IMG/VR virus record: IMGVR_UViG_3300035698_000125
Span: 1-24,999 of that record
DNA: 24,999 nucleotides
Source of the DNA: a virus
Reading direction: 5' to 3' (one strand)
Shown: in pieces, positions 22,106-24,999 of the stretch
Position numbering within the stretch: position 1 is the stretch's first letter
Layout: every line of letters starts with the position of its first letter
Position numbers and translations under genes: made by a program
Notes under the pieces: generated by a model
Databases searched by the model: none
Seen by the model: the letters and a program-made list of their open reading frames with translations, nothing else
What the model was told of the DNA's origin: nothing

Positions 22106-23338
22106 CTATGCTAAGTACTGTGCCCTAGCTCCATCCAATTCACACGTTACCTTACCGTGCCACCCTCCCTTAAGCTTATTCTTTGCAATGATCAAGTACC
22201 TTTGTGAATCTACTGTGTCATCCTCTTTTGCCTCAAGCATAGGGTTCTTACTAATCAGTACCATGAGGTCAGCTTCCGCTGCCTTGCCTGTCTTACTACC
22301 TTCCAGCATAGATTGATCTACATTTATCTTACCTTCAGCATCAGCTGATAGCTGGGACATCCATATCATTGCACAGTTGTACTGCTTGGCTATGTTACGT
22401 GCATGGATGGCAGCATTCTTAAGGTACACATCTGTCTTGTCACTGTTCTTAACAGCAAACTTATCACCCATGTCCAACACTACAATGTCAGGCTTGTAAG
22501 CCTTGATGATAGCCTCAACCCACGCCATGTCCTTACCTGTACTGTCATACAGATTGATCTGATCACGTACTGGTTGGTAGCGTGATGCAGCTAAGGCATA
22601 GTTACCCTTGACCTCCTCCATAGATAGGGATGATGCAGCACTAAGGTAACGTGCACCCACCCGTTCATAAGCTTCCTCGTTGCAGAGGATGAGACACTTA
22701 GCACCCTGAGATGCAAAGCCACCCGGCGCAGCCAACAAGGATGCATGGAAGGATGTCTTACCTGTGTTAGGACGTGCCCCTACTATGATCAAGTGACCAC
22801 CACTGATACCCTCTACCCTACGTGTGAGGCTAGGGATGTTAAACTTCCATTGTGATTGGATATCATTGGACTTGAGTAGGTGATCAATAGATATGTCACC
22901 GAAGTCTAACTTAAGGTTAGGGGTGAAGTCATCCTGATACATCTGCAATAGATTGCGTACAGGCTCAAGGCTATCCAATGATCCGTTAACGTAGTCGAAC
23001 CCTATGTTGGCAAGCTTGTTACCTAGTACCTGTTGGAATAGTTTAGACAGTACCTCATCAGCTATGTCCTTGTTCATAGATTCTTCACGAGACACACGCT
23101 TGAATAGATCATTGTACACCTGCTTGTTAGCAGTGGTCATCGTGGTGTTGTGAGCAAAGAACAATGCCTCAAGCTCAGATGCAGTTAAGGTACGTTCATA
23201 TGTATTCATTGCGTAGTCTAGTGTCTGCTTAATCTTACGTACATCTTTACTGAACAACTCATCAGGGCAACGTATACCCTTGTTGTTGTCATAGAACTCC
23301 TTGTCCATAAGAGTTCTTATTAAGGCTAATTCCATCAT
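22106..23338 (-). CDS. DnaB-family replicative helicase
   Basis: The 410-aa protein has a helical N-terminal domain (1-140, DnaB-N-like) and a RecA-fold motor. Motifs: Walker A GARPNTGKTSF (K194, T195), the post-Walker CNEE (220-222), Walker B DIVVLDMGD (D289), motif H3 IWMSQLSADA (Q329), and KNKLKGG near the C-terminus, as in DnaB and T7 gp4. No zinc-binding or TOPRIM primase domain is attached, so priming must come from elsewhere (host DnaG or a phage gene outside the window). Two consecutive ATGs (23338, 23335) can serve as the start; the first overlaps the previous stop (ATGA). It probably unwinds DNA for the PolA polymerase encoded 14 bp downstream. Confidence 0.9.
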   Translation of the reverse strand: MMELALIRTLMDKEFYDNNKGIRCPDELFSKDVRKIKQTLDYAMNTYERTLTASELEALFFAHNTTMTTANKQVYNDLFKRVSREESMNKDIADEVLSKLFQQVLGNKLANIGFDYVNGSLDSLEPVRNLLQMYQDDFTPNLKLDFGDISIDHLLKSNDIQSQWKFNIPSLTRRVEGISGGHLIIVGARPNTGKTSFHASLLAAPGGFASQGAKCLILCNEEAYERVGARYLSAASSLSMEEVKGNYALAASRYQPVRDQINLYDSTGKDMAWVEAIIKAYKPDIVVLDMGDKFAVKNSDKTDVYLKNAAIHARNIAKQYNCAMIWMSQLSADAEGKINVDQSMLEGSKTGKAAEADLMVLISKNPMLEAKEDDTVDSQRYLIIAKNKLKGGWHGKVTCELDGARAQYLA

Positions 23339-23523
23339 TGCTTATCTCCGTACATAATCTTATCTAGAACAACTCGTACTGCAATGTAGGGCCACATTAA
23401 AGATACAAGGAATGGGCCATGCACATCTTCCTCCTCTGCTTCAAGTACAGTAAGATACATTATTACACCCAACAGGTACATAATAAACGCACCACCTAAG
23501 ACATACCAATATTCATCTTGCAT
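23335..23523 (-). CDS. Small membrane protein, unknown function
   Basis: The start is ATG 23523, because AGAGGAAG lies a few bases upstream and it forms a TAATG junction with the zinc-ribbon gene; a TTG at 23541 is a weaker longer start. The 62-aa product (MQDEYWYVLGG...) has one strong membrane helix (GGAFIMYLLGVIMYLTVL) followed by an acidic turn (EAEEEDVHG). A second hydrophobic segment (FLVSLMWPYIAVRVVLDKI) is next. It may be an early inner-membrane protein affecting the host, but nothing in the sequence shows its role. It ends in an ATGA overlap with the helicase gene. Confidence 0.65.
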   Translation of the reverse strand: MQDEYWYVLGGAFIMYLLGVIMYLTVLEAEEEDVHGPFLVSLMWPYIAVRVVLDKIMYGDKQ

Positions 23524-23690
23524 TATTCTTCCTCTAAACAAAAGCCACAGAAGTTACTCTTCGATGGGACGCCACAACTAACACATGTGGATACGAAGTT
23601 GTTAGCCTTCTCACGTTCAATAGATCTCCTACGTTCCTCCGGTGTCATAGGCCTAATGCCTACCTCTAAGGGCTTATCGTTGTCCGTCAT
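23523..23690 (-). CDS. 55-aa zinc-ribbon protein
   Basis: This short frame encodes a basic N-terminal helix (RPMTPEERRRSIEREKANNF) followed by a compact CxxC-x8-CxxC knuckle (C36, C39, C48, C51 in TCVSCGVPSKSNFCGFC) and an acidic end (LEEE). That is a classic zinc ribbon, likely to bind nucleic acid or a protein partner such as host RNA polymerase. The stop overlaps the next ATG (TAATG), and the start overlaps the upstream gene by 17 bases. Zn-ribbon miniproteins are frequent among phage early genes; no specific family is recognised. Confidence 0.75.
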   Translation of the reverse strand: MTDNDKPLEVGIRPMTPEERRRSIEREKANNFVSTCVSCGVPSKSNFCGFCLEEE

Positions 23691-23835
23691 CTACCTCAAT
23701 ACCTTTCTCAATAAGCTTTATGAAACCATACTCAAAGATCTTGTGGTATGTCTCTGCGTCCATGTCTAGCGTAACACGGGCTGATCCATCCTCGTTATCC
23801 TCTATTTCAGTGATCTTAATATTACCTGCAATCAT
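23674..23835 (-). CDS. 53-aa acidic protein, unknown function
   Basis: ATG 23835 is chosen because AGGAG lies 7 nt upstream; a longer frame from 23880 has no ribosome site and would run through most of the neighbouring gene. The product (MIAGNIKITEIEDNEDGSAR...) has a beta-hairpin-like start, then VTLDMDAETYHKIFEYGFIK and an acidic end (KGIEVDDGQR). From memory, short proteins of this pattern recur in marine phage replication regions, with no known function. It overlaps the 53-aa basic gene upstream by 14 bases and the zinc-ribbon gene downstream by 17. Confidence 0.7.
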   Translation of the reverse strand: MIAGNIKITEIEDNEDGSARVTLDMDAETYHKIFEYGFIKLIEKGIEVDDGQR

Positions 23836-23983
23836 TAGTCTTCTCCTTGCTATGTTTACGGAACCGTTTGTTATAGGCACGTTTGATTTTCTTTAACTGC
23901 CCTGCTTTCCACAGATAAAACCTACGTGCCTTAGTGAGGCCATCGTATTCATCTCCACCCTTCATGGGTATCCTCTTGGGCAT
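23822..23983 (-). CDS. 53-aa basic protein, unknown function
   Basis: ATG 23983 follows AGGAG with 7-nt spacing. The product (MPKRIPMKGGDEYDGLTKAR, RFYLWKAGQLKKIKRAYNKR, then FRKHSKEK) is very rich in Lys and Arg with aromatic residues, as expected for a small nucleic-acid-binding protein. The opening KGGDEYDxLTKAR pattern is one I associate, from memory, with small conserved phage proteins. It ends inside the next gene. The 71 bp between this start and the ThyX stop are the largest gap in the minus-strand operon. Confidence 0.7.
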   Translation of the reverse strand: MPKRIPMKGGDEYDGLTKARRFYLWKAGQLKKIKRAYNKRFRKHSKEKTNDCR

Positions 23984-24018
23984 TCATCATCTCCTACTAC
24001 TACTGGGGTGTTAGTACT

Positions 24019-24031
24019 GGCAAGTATTGCC
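24019..24031. repeat. Short inverted repeat in the ThyX-downstream gap
   Basis: GGCAA-GTA-TTGCC lies in the 71-bp gap between the ThyX stop and the next start on the minus strand. Five perfect pairs around a 3-nt centre could be a small operator or a weak hairpin; there is no T-tract, so it is not a terminator. It may be chance. Confidence 0.25.
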
Positions 24032-24054
24032 TCTTAACTAATACAGTGGTGTCA

Positions 24055-24738
24055 TTAAGCATGGCATCCTTCAAGTGCCTCCCATGATACAGGAAATAGT
24101 TTCAACATTACTTTGTCAACACCAAGGGCTACCTGTTTAGTCTCGTGTTGGGTGTCGGGTGTAATCCTTAGCCTACACATATCAGCGAAGGCATCAAGGC
24201 TACCTGACCAGTACCACTCAGTCATTGTGCTTTGTGGTAAGACCATACGTGCTTGCTCTGGTGCTACCCCTGACTTCAGTAAGGCTTTGTAAGCGCACAG
24301 TGCCTCGTAAGGGCTGTCTGACACGATGGCGGTATCTAGTGTACCTAGATTGACCTCACCCTCACTACCCTGCTTCTTGTCAGCACTACGCCCACGCCAT
24401 AGATCAGGCACATAGAACTCAGGCTCATCATCTACATACCTACGGCTGATCTCATTCCATCGTAGGAACTTATGCTTGACTAGCTGTCGTGCCACAAACA
24501 CTGGAGCCTTGACATGGAAGGATGCAAAGCAATGTCCAAATGGACTATAATGGCTATGATTGGCTAGGTATTGGATTAGCTTTACATCACGGCTTGATAG
24601 TGCTTCTTCTGTTGCTTCACCTGAGTGGAAACCTTTTGTCAATGTGACGTACTCAGACTTCTTACCAAAACTAACCCTCGCTGCATTAACTACAGTCAGG
24701 TCAGTACCCATGTGATCTACGTATGTTACATCAATCAA
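24055..24738 (-). CDS. thyX: Flavin-dependent thymidylate synthase ThyX
   Basis: This 227-aa enzyme methylates dUMP to dTMP using FAD, NADPH and methylenetetrahydrofolate (EC 2.1.1.148). The ThyX motif RHRx7S is present in variant form as K88-H89-K90 to S98, within KHKFLRWNEISRRYVDDEPE. Other family features: NAARVSFGK near the N-terminus, HSHYSPFGHCFASFHVKAPV (61-80), VFVARQLVKHK, and QARMVLPQSTMTEWYWSGSL towards the C-terminus. Lys replacing Arg in the motif occurs in other phage ThyX proteins. Length is normal for the family. It overlaps the upstream gene by 8 bases and lies in the same operon as RNR and MazG, giving the phage its own dTTP supply. Confidence 0.95.
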   Translation of the reverse strand: MIDVTYVDHMGTDLTVVNAARVSFGKKSEYVTLTKGFHSGEATEEALSSRDVKLIQYLANHSHYSPFGHCFASFHVKAPVFVARQLVKHKFLRWNEISRRYVDDEPEFYVPDLWRGRSADKKQGSEGEVNLGTLDTAIVSDSPYEALCAYKALLKSGVAPEQARMVLPQSTMTEWYWSGSLDAFADMCRLRITPDTQHETKQVALGVDKVMLKLFPVSWEALEGCHA

Positions 24739-24997
24739 GTGTCAACTCCCTCAATACTTCCATTGCCTGTTCTTCTGTAAGCCTGAACCACTCACCGTTG
24801 TCATTCTTATTCCAAGGGTGTGTTGTCTTAGCTGCTGCAAGCAGGTGTGCCTTACGTTCTGCTTCGTTACGATCCTCAAAGTATACTGAATGTAGCAGTT
24901 CGTAATCACGCATTGGTGATCCTGTGTGGTAGCTTCTTAGCCTGTCCTCTGCGTCAACTGCCTTGCCTATCTTAATCCAATCAGGCCACGCTGGATT
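24731..24997 (-). CDS. GIY-YIG / T5orf172-like protein (5' end outside window)
   Basis: The frame is open to the window edge, so the ATG at 24913 is probably internal. The visible 88 residues begin NPAWPDWIKIGKAVDAEDRL, then RSYHTGSPMRDYELL, EAERKAHLLAAAK and DNGEWFRLTEEQAMEVLREL. The order vKIGxxxDxxxRLxxxxTGSP, then AE, then EWF is the pattern of the Bacteriophage T5 Orf172 / MUG113 branch of GIY-YIG nuclease-fold domains. The GIY-YIG strand itself would lie just upstream, outside the window. Such proteins may bind or nick DNA, but catalytic residues cannot be checked here. It overlaps the ThyX start by 8 bases. Confidence 0.7.
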   Translation of the reverse strand, partial: NPAWPDWIKIGKAVDAEDRLRSYHTGSPMRDYELLHSVYFEDRNEAERKAHLLAAAKTTHPWNKNDNGEWFRLTEEQAMEVLRELTLD

Positions 24998-24999
24998 AC

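Noticed and set aside
1-24999. Integrase, repressor, tRNA genes, insertion sequences, methanesulfonate monooxygenase (known from HMO-2011)
   Set aside because: None was seen; every stretch over 80 bp is accounted for by the listed genes.

Overview
This window looks like part of the genome of a lytic, short-tailed marine phage of the HMO-2011 (SAR116 phage) type or a close relative such as the cobaviruses of marine Rhodobacteraceae. The clearest marker is a family A DNA polymerase with a DnaJ-type zinc-finger insert (CxxCxGxG, then CxxCxxxG) between its exonuclease and polymerase domains, an architecture described for HMO-2011. A cobalamin-dependent (class II) ribonucleotide reductase, a MazG-like NTP pyrophosphohydrolase, ThyX, a T7-type endonuclease I and a Cas4/RecB-like exonuclease fit the same picture. 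No integrase, repressor, tRNA, CRISPR array or insertion sequence is visible. The assignment rests on recalled family features, not on a database search.

Layout. (1) 1-3380, plus strand: seven tightly coupled small genes for membrane-anchored or Sec-exported proteins, five of them with an N-terminal signal peptide. One looks pilin-like and the next looks like a single Ig domain of the periplasmic pilus-chaperone type, but both calls are weak. (2) 3421-3843: a protein matching HlyC/CyaC toxin-activating lysine acyltransferases, with the catalytic His retained. It follows the only appreciable gap in the plus-strand half up to that point. (3) 3840-14496, plus strand: virion and lysis genes. These are a 711-aa protein built on about 20 eleven-residue (hendecad) repeats, a peptidoglycan hydrolase, a holin-like membrane protein, and three putative structural or ejection proteins of 207, about 820 and 1194 aa. 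(4) 14508-14535: a strong hairpin terminator between convergent transcription units. (5) 14539-24997, minus strand: the replication, recombination and nucleotide-metabolism operon. In transcription order it holds a GIY-YIG/T5orf172-like protein (cut by the window edge), ThyX, four tiny genes, a DnaB-like helicase, DNA polymerase A, a candidate ssDNA-binding protein, the Cas4/RecB-like exonuclease, endonuclease I, two small genes, a 58-aa gene, MazG, RNR and a 71-aa gene.

How it works together. The minus-strand operon takes over nucleotide supply (host DNA breakdown by endonuclease and exonuclease, NTP to dNTP by RNR, dUMP to dTMP by ThyX, NTP clean-up by MazG) and copies the genome (helicase plus PolA). 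The plus-strand block makes the ejection and lysis proteins. The exported-protein block and the acyltransferase have no assigned job and are the most interesting part of the window. Almost all genes overlap by ATGA, GTGA or TAATG junctions, so translational coupling is pervasive. Four genes under 60 codons (17018-17194, 23523-23690, 23674-23835, 23822-23983) fill the apparent gaps. Terminase, portal, capsid and primase genes are not in this window.
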